Positions 37,269 to 44,632 of a stretch of DNA of 64,000 nt are shown here, one piece after another; position 1 is the stretch's first letter, and every line of letters begins with the position of its first letter. A model generated the notes under the pieces. That model did not search any database. It worked only from the letters and a program-made list of their open reading frames with translations, and had not been told where the DNA came from. The DNA comes from Reddybacter sp041622675 (lineage in GTDB: Bacteria; Pseudomonadota; Gammaproteobacteria; Pseudomonadales; Porticoccaceae), in contig JBFJYH010000002.1 of NCBI GenBank assembly GCA_041622675.1, forward strand, positions 50,134 to 114,133. Reading direction: 5' to 3'. A program made the position numbers and the translations under genes.

Positions 37269-38556
37269 TACAAATCTCCACCATATTTTCCATAGACGGT
37301 TCTAAAGCCTTGCTATCAAAAACGGGGTCAACTTGCGCATTACCCATACGTGTCAGCGGCAATTGCAGACAAAAGACAGTGGCCCCGTCGACTCGAGTAT
37401 CGAGGCTGATTTTGCCGCCGTGACTACGTACGGTCATCGCCACTACTGCCAAACCTAGGCCCGTACCTTTTACCCGAGTTGTAAAAAAAGGATCAAAAAT
37501 TCGCTCGCGAATCTCGGCGTCCACACCGGGACCGTTATCCGCAATCGCTATTTCAAGTACCTGTGCCACCGTGCGTATTTTGATATCGAGACAGAGACTT
37601 TTGTCAGAGACATCAATCGCGTTATTAACCACGTTAAGCACCGCGCCAAGTAACTCATCACGGTCGCCTTCAAGCATGACCTCACCACTGGCGAGCGCCA
37701 TCACGTCAGCTCTCAGCACCCCTCCCGCCTTATTGACCAACGGCTCCGTTAAAGCCAGAAGCTCTGCAACGAAACCTTCTAGCTCAATGGTTTCAAAAAC
37801 AATGGGGCCACCGCGCACAAAGGTGAGCATGCTGTTTACCAGTCCCTCCATGTGACGCAGACTGTCGACCACTTTGGCAGACACTCGCTCACGCTCCCTA
37901 TCACTTGATGAGGGCCGAGCGAGATGGGAAACATAAAGAAGTGCGGAGCTCAAGGGAGTACGGATTTGATGAGCCAGACGAGCCGCCATTTCGCCCAGTG
38001 CGGATAAGCGCTTGTCACGGCTAACCGTTTCCTGCAGATCGTGTAAGCGCGTCGTATCGGTCAGCAAAATGAGCTCTTCATTGGCGTCACTCAAGGGTTG
38101 ACGACTGACTGACAAGCGCCGACCGGTGTTGAGCTGAAGTTCTGTGCCATTCTCACCGCCACCACCATCACGGCTGGCCTGGGCAATGAGCAGGGGCCAG
38201 ACTTTACCCATCAAAGCTTGTTTTGTAGCGAGAGCTTGGGTGGGCTGGACTTGACCAGCTCCCACCGGCTGAAAGAATGTTTCAGCCGCTGCATTGGCTT
38301 CACGAATAACGCCACTGTCGTCGACAACGACAACGCCGCCGGGCAGCTCACGCATGAGCAGGGCAAGGCGATTGGCAAGGCGTTCCTTCTCAGCCAATTC
38401 CTGTAAGCGCTGCGAACGAGCTTCAGCCAGCTCCTGAGTCAACGTACTCACTCTCACCTGCAGCACACGATAGCTGGTATCGAGTTCCTCGGAAACCCGG
38501 TTAAAGGTTTCGAACACCTTAGCAAGTTGTTCTGTTGTTTGTACTGGCTGTGTCAT
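37261..38556 (-). CDS. fleS: Sensor histidine kinase FleS
   Basis: A 431-residue soluble kinase without membrane helices. An N-terminal coiled coil leads into a PAS domain (LPGGVVVVDDSGVIREANAAAETFF), then HisKA with H196 (RLAHQIRTPLSSAL) and an HATPase domain with NNAIDVS, DNGPGVD and GTGLGLAVV boxes. It phosphorylates FleR. FleS was named in Pseudomonas as part of the class III flagellar cascade. A sigma54 site lies about 55 bases upstream. Confidence 0.95.
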   Translation of the reverse strand: MTQPVQTTEQLAKVFETFNRVSEELDTSYRVLQVRVSTLTQELAEARSQRLQELAEKERLANRLALLMRELPGGVVVVDDSGVIREANAAAETFFQPVGAGQVQPTQALATKQALMGKVWPLLIAQASRDGGGGENGTELQLNTGRRLSVSRQPLSDANEELILLTDTTRLHDLQETVSRDKRLSALGEMAARLAHQIRTPLSSALLYVSHLARPSSSDRERERVSAKVVDSLRHMEGLVNSMLTFVRGGPIVFETIELEGFVAELLALTEPLVNKAGGVLRADVMALASGEVMLEGDRDELLGAVLNVVNNAIDVSDKSLCLDIKIRTVAQVLEIAIADNGPGVDAEIRERIFDPFFTTRVKGTGLGLAVVAMTVRSHGGKISLDTRVDGATVFCLQLPLTRMGNAQVDPVFDSKALEPSMENMVEICNE

Positions 38557-38609
38557 CGCTGTCCTGCCCTGCTGAGTTACGGCGCTAATTAAGATGCCGT
38601 ATAGTCATC

Positions 38610-38627
38610 AAGCAACAACCATGCCCA
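38610..38627 (-). promoter_or_regulatory. Sigma54 promoter of fleSR
   Basis: The minus strand reads GGGCATGGTTGTTGCTTG: GG-N10-GC with a perfect TTGC -12 half, 55-70 bases before the fleS start. In P. aeruginosa fleSR is likewise FleQ/RpoN-dependent. Confidence 0.75.
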
Positions 38628-38676
38628 GAATAAAAATATTATATTTCAACAGGTTAGAAGCAATTAACAGAAAACG

Positions 38677-39792
38677 TCAAAAATTCGACACCGTATCAGC
38701 ACGAGAAATGTCAAATTTTCTAATCTTTTCCACAAGGGTTGTTCGCTGTAACTTAAGCAGTTTTGCAGCCCTCGCTACCACCCAGTCACTATCATCGAGG
38801 GCTTTTCGAATCAAATCCTCCTCGACCTGGCGCAAATAATCTTTTAGATCGAGGCCATCACCCAACTGCACATCTGGAGACGCCAGCGGTAGACTCCTCT
38901 CCTCAACGCCTATATCGGCAAGTATCGCCTCCTCAGCGGCCTCTTTATCGACCCCTTCGGCAACCAGAGCATTATTACTACGATATTTGTCGGGCAAATC
39001 TCTGGCTCGCACTTGCTGGCCCGGATAAAGAATATTCAAACGCTCCACTAAATTGGCAAGCTCACGCACATTGCCCGGCCAGGCATAAGCGCCTAGAGCC
39101 GTCAAAGCACAAGTGCTCAATTGAGCGACACGCTGCCCCCCTTGTTGCAAGCGCTCAGTGGTGTATTTAACGAGCATGGGGATATCATCTCGACGCTCAC
39201 GCAGGGGGGGCACTTCTATAGGAAAAACATTGAGCCGATAAAACAAGTCAAGACGAAAAAAACCTTCAGCAACGCGGTGCTCAAGGTTGTGATGAGTGGC
39301 GGCAATGACCCGCACATCAGAGTGAAACGTTTTGTTCCCCCCCACCCGTTCAAAAGACTTCTCTTGTAATACACGTAACAGTTTTACCTGCATTTCCAGA
39401 GACATGTCGCCAATTTCGTCGAGAAAGAGTGTGCCGCCCTCCGCCAACTCAAAGCGTCCCTGCCGAGCGGTAATAGCCCCAGTAAAAGCACCCTTTTCAT
39501 GACCAAATAATTCTGACTCCAACAAATCTGGTGGTATAGCACCACAATTAACAGGTACAAACGGGCGCTTGGCCCGCAAGGACTGGCGATGTAAAGTCTG
39601 AGCGACAACCTCCTTGCCGGTGCCCGACTCACCGAGAATTAACACGGAAGCATCACTATGGGCAACTTGCTCTATCAAACGCCTTACCTGCTGCATATCT
39701 TGGTTATCGCCCACCAAGCGGTGCTGGCCGAGCGAACTGCCAACTCCGGCACAGGAAGTAATTTTGCAATTCTGATTTCGATCCAACGACAC
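38677..39792 (-). CDS. fleQ: Flagellar master regulator FleQ lacking the N-terminal domain
   Basis: A 371-residue sigma54 activator, closest by eye to Pseudomonas FleQ through its AAA+ domain (Walker A GESGTGKE 54-61, GAFTGA 101-106, FVPVNCGAIPPDLLESELFGHEKG) and C-terminal Fis-type helix-turn-helix (ARAAKLLKLQRTTLVEKIRKF). FleQ is about 490 residues with a ~120-residue receiver-like domain first; here only ~28 residues precede the AAA+ domain. The start is GTG 39792 with AAAGGAG five bases upstream, and an in-frame stop lies seven codons further up, so this is not a wrong start. The FleQ residues R-N after Walker A, part of the c-di-GMP pocket, read Q-T (65-66). It should open the cascade by activating fleSR, flgB, fliL and others. 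Confidence 0.9.
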   Translation of the reverse strand: MSLDRNQNCKITSCAGVGSSLGQHRLVGDNQDMQQVRRLIEQVAHSDASVLILGESGTGKEVVAQTLHRQSLRAKRPFVPVNCGAIPPDLLESELFGHEKGAFTGAITARQGRFELAEGGTLFLDEIGDMSLEMQVKLLRVLQEKSFERVGGNKTFHSDVRVIAATHHNLEHRVAEGFFRLDLFYRLNVFPIEVPPLRERRDDIPMLVKYTTERLQQGGQRVAQLSTCALTALGAYAWPGNVRELANLVERLNILYPGQQVRARDLPDKYRSNNALVAEGVDKEAAEEAILADIGVEERSLPLASPDVQLGDGLDLKDYLRQVEEDLIRKALDDSDWVVARAAKLLKLQRTTLVEKIRKFDISRADTVSNF

Positions 39793-39828
39793 ATCGACTC
39801 CTTTAGCTATTCATTACGGTGATCACTT

Positions 39829-40404
39829 CTACTGAGCGGTTCCAGCTTGTCGCTGGGCAATGCAGCGGCGATGCCGTCTAAAGATAAATTTTTCTAAATC
39901 ATCCTGCAGGGCCGGATTTAGGCCTGCAAAGCGCACTTGCGTCCATTGATCCTCGTTGGCCAAACCCTTATTCGAATCGACAGCCAGCGCCAAACCGTAA
40001 AACTTTAACGGCGATGGCAACTCACTGCGCAGATAGACTTCAATGCAAATATGGGCACCAACAGGCGGGCGATCCTCGGCCAGCCAAGCGATACCCGCAT
40101 GACCCAACCTCACTGTTGTCGGCGCAGGCAAGGTGCGCTGGTTGGCCAATAGCTCGCCAGTTATCTCGAGCAAGAGGTTTAACTTAAGATCAAGACGTTG
40201 CAACTCAGCTGCGGCTTGAGAAAGCTCCTCAGCAAGCTCAGGGGGGCTTTCGCTCAACGCTGCCAGCGCTTTAAGAAAGCGGCTATTGTCTTCATTGACC
40301 GTTACCAGCTCATTATCAGTGGGCAGGCCGCTCACAACCTGCCAAACAAGAGACATATCGCTCTCGTAATACAAACCCTTAAAAAAAGAATCATTATTCT
40401 CCAT
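39829..40404 (-). CDS. PilZ-like domain protein upstream of fleQ
   Basis: A 191-residue protein with a helical N-terminal half and a C-terminal beta-rich segment resembling atypical PilZ domains: LAEDRPPVGAHICIEVYL, PLKFYGLALAV and VRFAGLNPALQDDLEKFIFRRHRR. The RxxxR and D/NxSxxG motifs that bind c-di-GMP in canonical PilZ domains are not recognisable, so ligand binding is doubtful. ATG 40404 is chosen; a TTG at 40443 would add 13 residues. It lies 36 bases upstream of fleQ in the same direction, so the two are probably co-transcribed. A role in flagellar control is inferred from position only. Confidence 0.65.
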   Translation of the reverse strand: MENNDSFFKGLYYESDMSLVWQVVSGLPTDNELVTVNEDNSRFLKALAALSESPPELAEELSQAAAELQRLDLKLNLLLEITGELLANQRTLPAPTTVRLGHAGIAWLAEDRPPVGAHICIEVYLRSELPSPLKFYGLALAVDSNKGLANEDQWTQVRFAGLNPALQDDLEKFIFRRHRRCIAQRQAGTAQ

Positions 40405-40544
40405 ACCACGACCAAGCTCCCTTCCCGCAGGCAGTAAAGTCAATCAGTTAAGGCGAGTCATTTGACCGCTCTTTGATCAGTCTACATTTGAAATTTGAAA
40501 GTTGATTTCTACGTCAGACCAAGCCCAACGTCAAAGAACTAGTA

Positions 40545-40556
40545 CTCAGTACTGAG
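40545..40556. promoter_or_regulatory. 12-base palindrome, possible operator
   Basis: CTCAGTACTGAG is a perfect palindrome about 140 bases upstream of the PilZ-like gene, in the only sizeable gap before the fleQ transcription unit. It has the size of a dimeric regulator site, but the regulator is unknown. Confidence 0.25.
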
Positions 40557-40689
40557 AATGAGACGGTTTTTTTGCAAAAAGACATGCTGACTTTGTTGGC
40601 CATTAATGCCAACTTTTAAGATATAGGTCTGCGCTTTGCACTTAGATTAGTGCTGCAATTTGAAATGAACATACGATACAACGTTAATA

Positions 40690-40720
40690 AAGAAAGCCTA
40701 GCGGGATGCTTAACCCCCGC
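40690..40720 (-). terminator. Possible terminator of the fliDST unit
   Basis: GCGGG (40701-40705) pairs with CCCGC (40716-40720) around a 10-base loop, and on the minus strand is followed by a moderately T-rich run (TAGGCTTTCTTTATT). It lies 65 bases after the fliT-like stop. Confidence 0.35.
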
Positions 40721-40784
40721 GTACCTATGATTCCCGAGCCTGGCACCCGGATATCGAAACAAAAAAGGACAATACAGTTAATAA

Positions 40785-41126
40785 TTAGTCTTGTTTACTA
40801 ACACTCTGGTAGGCGCTCGCCGCGCTGCGCCCGTTCTGCAAGGCAGCAAACTGCTGGGCACTTTCGCTACGCGCCCGCTGCACCATACCCGTTAACTGGT
40901 CGTTGAGTTGCATCAGGGTTTGCAAAGAGTCATTTACCCCTTCGGCCTCGTCTGCTGCAACCGGCTCTTTGAGGCCCGCCATCATGCCCTCACGGCGTTG
41001 TTTTTCGAGTTCGACAATACCTTCCCAGTCACCACGCTCAGCCGTTTCGAGCATACTTTTTGATAGCGCAATCGCATCTTGCAACTGCTGCTGGCGCTGG
41101 GCACCAACTACCGGCAAATCATTCAT
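40785..41126 (-). CDS. fliT: FliT-like flagellar chaperone
   Basis: A 113-residue helical protein (AIALSKSMLETAERGDWEGIVELEKQRREGM; a second long helix in the C-terminal half). Size, predicted helical content and position directly after fliS fit FliT, the export chaperone of FliD. Primary sequence in this family is weakly conserved, so the name rests largely on context. The start shares one base with the fliS stop (TGATG). Confidence 0.75.
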   Translation of the reverse strand: MNDLPVVGAQRQQQLQDAIALSKSMLETAERGDWEGIVELEKQRREGMMAGLKEPVAADEAEGVNDSLQTLMQLNDQLTGMVQRARSESAQQFAALQNGRSAASAYQSVSKQD

Positions 41127-41533
41127 CAGCCTGCCTCACTATGTCTTGATGGCGCCTTTTTATATTCATCTGGCATAGCATTCCAGCCCTGGCCAATCTC
41201 ACCCAATAAACGAGCAACCTCCTCCAACGCCGCAGAACTGCCCTCAACATTGGCCGTTAAGAGGCGACCTTCCATATAGTCATAAAGGTCTTTCAAGTTT
41301 TGCGCGACTTCACCGCCAACACCCATATCAAGGGAGGAGCGAAGATTGTCGATAATATCGATTGCGCGACCAATTTTCTCCCCTTTCAAGGCCGTTTCCC
41401 CTCGATTGAGCGCACCGCGAGCGACGGCAATATTGTCGAGAGCAGCCCGAAACAACATCGAAATTAGCATATGGGGGCTGGCCTCATTGACAGCACTTTG
41501 GGATTGTACTTTGCGGTACTGATTGATACTCAT
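41126..41533 (-). CDS. fliS: Flagellin export chaperone FliS
   Basis: A 135-residue helical chaperone. The N terminus (YRKVQSQSAVNEASPHMLISMLFRAALDNIAVARGAL) and the GRAIDIIDNLRSSLDMGVGGEVAQNLKDLYDYM block are typical of FliS, which holds the flagellin C terminus before export. It lies between fliD and the fliT-like gene. Confidence 0.95.
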   Translation of the reverse strand: MSINQYRKVQSQSAVNEASPHMLISMLFRAALDNIAVARGALNRGETALKGEKIGRAIDIIDNLRSSLDMGVGGEVAQNLKDLYDYMEGRLLTANVEGSSAALEEVARLLGEIGQGWNAMPDEYKKAPSRHSEAG

Positions 41534-41582
41534 TTCTTTGCCCTCATCATCCTATGCCCTACACAACAGCGGTTAAAAAGCA

Positions 41583-43613
41583 TTACTTATTATTACCCGA
41601 AAGTGTCGGCAGGTTGGCCAACTGTGTCGTCAAAAAATTGCTGGTGTTATTCAAACTCGATAACAGTGCATCGAGGTTACCAAACTGTAGACGATAACGC
41701 GTCTCCAGTGCCTCCATGCGCCTATCGAGAGCAAGCCCATCTTCATCGAGTTTATCGATACGCTCTTGTAGGCCATCGAGGCGTACTTCGAGAATATTAT
41801 CAACACCGAGAAAGTTATCGAGCAAGCTATCAAGCCCATCGGCTAGGCCCCGGGTAAAATTAACTGAGCCCAACGACCCCGTGCTAGTGGCTGTAATCAG
41901 CAAAGCCAAGCCCTCCGCCTCAGAACCTGTAGCAGCTGTCAAACGCTGGCCCACCCCAGTTGCACTCACGCCGCCTATTGCTCCTTCAACATCAACACCA
42001 TCAGTGCCCGTTGATAGGCTAAAGCCTAGGGTCGAGGCCGTATTGGTATCGACCTCGGTAATTTCTACTTGCGAGTCAGAACCATAGCGCTCGGAGGTAA
42101 TAGAAAAGACATCACTGCCACTGTCAAAACTTACCGTAACGCTAATCCCGCCAGCCTTAAAATTCTCATCGCCGTTAATCTTGGTTTGCAACTCCTCAGC
42201 CAACGCGTCGCCATTGGCATAAGTTGCGTGACTGAGTGTGATGTCGCTACTTTGAACACCATTGACTTTCAATTTAAGACTGTCGTTGAGCGCGGTAATA
42301 TCCATCGCCGCGAGAAAACCCGCCGAAGCCGTCGCCGTATTGACACCTTGGGTCGCCAGTTGGGATATTTCCAAAGCATAATCGCCAATCGCTGTGTTAG
42401 CACTCGAAGAAACATAAGTGACGCCACTGGCAGTGGGCGCCCCTTGGGCGGCAAACAGCGCAGACAAGGCATCAAAATCTTCTGCCATGACTTTATCGAG
42501 ATTGGCCTGATTCAATACCAGTTTACCGTCGCTATCAGTAGTCATCCCAATACTGGCCAGCGTGTTATAAGGCCCGACACCGCTGATTGCGGTATTTAGC
42601 TCGCTACGCAAGCGACCGCTAATACCGCGCAAGGTCGCGTCACCCAGCAACAAACCCGCTTCTTTAGTCGCCGGGTCGTAGCTAGAGAGCGCATTAGTGG
42701 TCTCGATTAAACCGTTATAGGCCGCCATAAAACTGTTGAGTGCGCCTTTAATCGACGCCGAATTTCTCGAGACACTGACCTCCACCGGCACACCTGTGGT
42801 TTCTGCTTTCAATGTCACATCGAGTCCATTAATGACACTGCTTACCGTGTTTGAAGCACTCGTCACCGGCAAACCATTCACGGTCAAATTGGCGTCCTGT
42901 GCCGACACTGTTTGGCTTAAACTCGTCGTCGAGGCATTGAAGGCAAAAGCAGACAAACCTGACGGACCTGATTCTGTCACGGAAATTTCAAGACTATTCT
43001 CAGCACCGGTGTCCTCAGAGGTAAACAAGAGTCGAAAGCCATTACCGTCATTGATGATTGAGGCATTAACACCAATGCCGGCATCATTTACGGCATCGCG
43101 TACTCCAGCCAGCGTGTTATTGGTACTGTCTATCGTTATTGTGCTTGCCGCTTTATCGGCGTTCAAAGTGAAGCTATTGTACGACTCTGGGCCCGGATCT
43201 GGTCCCGTATAGTCTGTGCTACCAAAGCGAAAGCTGAGGGTTCCCTCTCCGACGATATCGGTAGTTGCCGTGTAGCTGTCAGAAGCCAATGAGTGGGCTT
43301 TGGCCAGACTGTTAACTTCTATGGAATAGGAACCCGCCGCTGCCGTGCTACCGGCACTCACTGCCAACACATCACTATCGCTTACCGCAGCATTGCGTCC
43401 GTTATAGGTCGACAGGCTTTGCAGTGAACTCAAAGAAGACTGAAAGCCTGATAAAGCACCTTTTAAGGCACCAAAAGCGGATATCTGGCCCTGATACTCG
43501 GCAGCCGCTTTCACCAGGCGATTCTCTGTAGGCGAACGCTCGGCGGCAACCAACTGCGTTACCAGACCCTCAATATCGAGTCCCGAACCAATACCACTCG
43601 ATGTAATTGCCAT
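41583..43613 (-). CDS. fliD: Flagellar filament cap protein FliD
   Basis: A 676-residue cap protein, about 200 residues longer than the usual ~470. The N-terminal domain (SSGIGSGLDIEGLVTQLVAAERSP) and C-terminal coiled-coil domain (LDGLQERIDKLDEDGLALDRRMEALETRYRLQF) are intact. The extra length lies in the exposed middle. Two flagellin-hook-like segments are visible, GSYSIEVNSLAKAHSLAS near residue 95 and GDYALEISQLATQGVNTAT near 415, suggesting duplication of a surface domain. The five-subunit cap folds flagellin at the filament tip and can act in adhesion. Confidence 0.95.
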   Translation of the reverse strand: MAITSSGIGSGLDIEGLVTQLVAAERSPTENRLVKAAAEYQGQISAFGALKGALSGFQSSLSSLQSLSTYNGRNAAVSDSDVLAVSAGSTAAAGSYSIEVNSLAKAHSLASDSYTATTDIVGEGTLSFRFGSTDYTGPDPGPESYNSFTLNADKAASTITIDSTNNTLAGVRDAVNDAGIGVNASIINDGNGFRLLFTSEDTGAENSLEISVTESGPSGLSAFAFNASTTSLSQTVSAQDANLTVNGLPVTSASNTVSSVINGLDVTLKAETTGVPVEVSVSRNSASIKGALNSFMAAYNGLIETTNALSSYDPATKEAGLLLGDATLRGISGRLRSELNTAISGVGPYNTLASIGMTTDSDGKLVLNQANLDKVMAEDFDALSALFAAQGAPTASGVTYVSSSANTAIGDYALEISQLATQGVNTATASAGFLAAMDITALNDSLKLKVNGVQSSDITLSHATYANGDALAEELQTKINGDENFKAGGISVTVSFDSGSDVFSITSERYGSDSQVEITEVDTNTASTLGFSLSTGTDGVDVEGAIGGVSATGVGQRLTAATGSEAEGLALLITATSTGSLGSVNFTRGLADGLDSLLDNFLGVDNILEVRLDGLQERIDKLDEDGLALDRRMEALETRYRLQFGNLDALLSSLNNTSNFLTTQLANLPTLSGNNK

Positions 43614-43764
43614 TTTATTCGCCTATTAATTAGCGGGCTCTCTCCACACTGATGTAGCACTTGCGGGCCTACCCACTGGCTACACCGCACCCCCACCATG
43701 ACCTCACTCAAGGGCCTAGCACACGGCACCGGTTTAAGCGCAAAAAAACACCAACCCTATCTTC

Positions 43765-43790
43765 TTGTCGAGCTAACCGAAAAAACTTTA
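43765..43790 (-). promoter_or_regulatory. Candidate sigma28 promoter of fliDST
   Basis: The minus strand has an exact -35 element TAAAGTTT (43783-43790), then 10 bases, then CTCGACAA, a 5/8 match to the -10 GCCGATAA. The spacer is one base short of the usual 11, so support is moderate. It lies about 150 bases before fliD. Confidence 0.4.
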
Positions 43791-44008
43791 GTCTAAGATT
43801 CACGTTTTACAGTCAACACACCAAGCACTGCACAAAACATACCAACCTTAAAAAAATAATCGCCCTTAAAAATAGAGGCCAAATTGACTAAAGCCGCTTA
43901 TTCGAAGCGCTTTCAGTAAGCACCTATTGCAAATCTAGCATCAACACACGCTTGGGCTGCCAAGCCGTGGCAAGGTCACGCCGCATTGCGGCAAAAACCA
44001 ACCTAAAT

Positions 44009-44036
44009 CACCACCGCTGGCTAGCCAGCGGTGGTG
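44009..44036 (-). terminator. Perfect 12-bp hairpin after flaG
   Basis: CACCACCGCTGG (44009-44020) pairs perfectly with CCAGCGGTGGTG (44025-44036) around the loop CTAG. On the minus strand it is followed by a T-rich stretch, although not an unbroken T run. It starts 33 bases after the flaG stop. Confidence 0.6.
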
Positions 44037-44068
44037 CACACTGGATTACAGTGTCAGACATCACCCTG

Positions 44069-44515
44069 CTAAGCCTTACTGCTTACCAACAAACCGGGTT
44101 GTAAACCCTCGCTATTACTCAGCGTTTCCTCCAGACGCGCCGCCATCGCCAAAAAATCTTCACTGGGAATGGCTCGTATTTCTTCTCCCGATTCTTTGTT
44201 ACTGACTGTAATCACGGTGCGGCCAGTCTCCTCATGCAGAGAAAACGCAATAGAGGTTTGCGACAAACCGTTCAGTTTGCGCAGAGTATCCTGAATGCGA
44301 CTTTGGTTTTGCCCAGCTTCATCAGCAGATGCCGCAGCTGGGCCTTGCGATCCCACTTCGCTGTCAACAGTGCTTTCTTGCTCAGCCCTTGTGAGCGAAT
44401 TCGCCGGCGTAGACTCTGGACGTTGACTAGCTCTGTCAGTCGTTACGGCAACACCTGTACCCTGTCGAGACTTATGTCCCGATGCGACCGCCGATGTTAG
44501 GTTACTTGTATCCAT
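44069..44515 (-). CDS. flaG: FlaG-family flagellar protein
   Basis: A 148-residue protein. The N-terminal ~85 residues are disordered and rich in S, T, Q and A. The C-terminal ~60 residues match the FlaG domain (DTLRKLNGLSQTSIAFSLHEETGRTVITVSNKESGEEIRAIPSEDFLAMAARLEE). In polar flagellates FlaG affects filament length. ATG 44515 has AAGGTG upstream; a longer frame from 44563 would run into the fliC terminator and is rejected. It lies between fliC and fliD as in Pseudomonas. Confidence 0.9.
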   Translation of the reverse strand: MDTSNLTSAVASGHKSRQGTGVAVTTDRASQRPESTPANSLTRAEQESTVDSEVGSQGPAAASADEAGQNQSRIQDTLRKLNGLSQTSIAFSLHEETGRTVITVSNKESGEEIRAIPSEDFLAMAARLEETLSNSEGLQPGLLVSSKA

Positions 44516-44550
44516 AATATTCACCTTGCTCAAAACAAAACGCGCCACCA

Positions 44551-44584
44551 CAAAAACCGACACTGTTACAAACAGCGTCGGTTA
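44551..44584 (-). terminator. Intrinsic terminator of fliC
   Basis: On the minus strand AACCGACGCTGTT and AACAGTGTCGGTT form a 13-bp stem with one G-U pair and the loop TGT, followed by TTTTT. It lies 49 bases after the fliC stop. Confidence 0.88.
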
Positions 44585-44632
44585 CTTGCCTAATGGCGAT
44601 TAGCCTTGAAACTCATATCACGCCCTTTTCCC

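Larger units (their letters stand above)
40405..40784. other. Regulatory gap between fliT-like gene and PilZ-fleQ
   Basis: About 380 bases without a gene. It should hold the promoter of the PilZ-fleQ-fleSR block; no sigma54 or sigma28 site of correct spacing is seen, as expected if fleQ uses sigma70. It contains the 12-base perfect palindrome CTCAGTACTGAG at 40545-40556, a GCACT/AGTGC repeat near 40638-40654, and a hairpin near 40701-40720. Confidence 0.5.
43614..44068. other. Intergenic region between flaG and fliD
   Basis: About 455 bases without a recognisable gene. It contains the flaG terminator (44009-44036), a GCCGC/GCGGC hairpin near 43980-43992 and a candidate sigma28 promoter for fliD. 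The separation implies that fliDST has its own transcription start. Confidence 0.5.
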
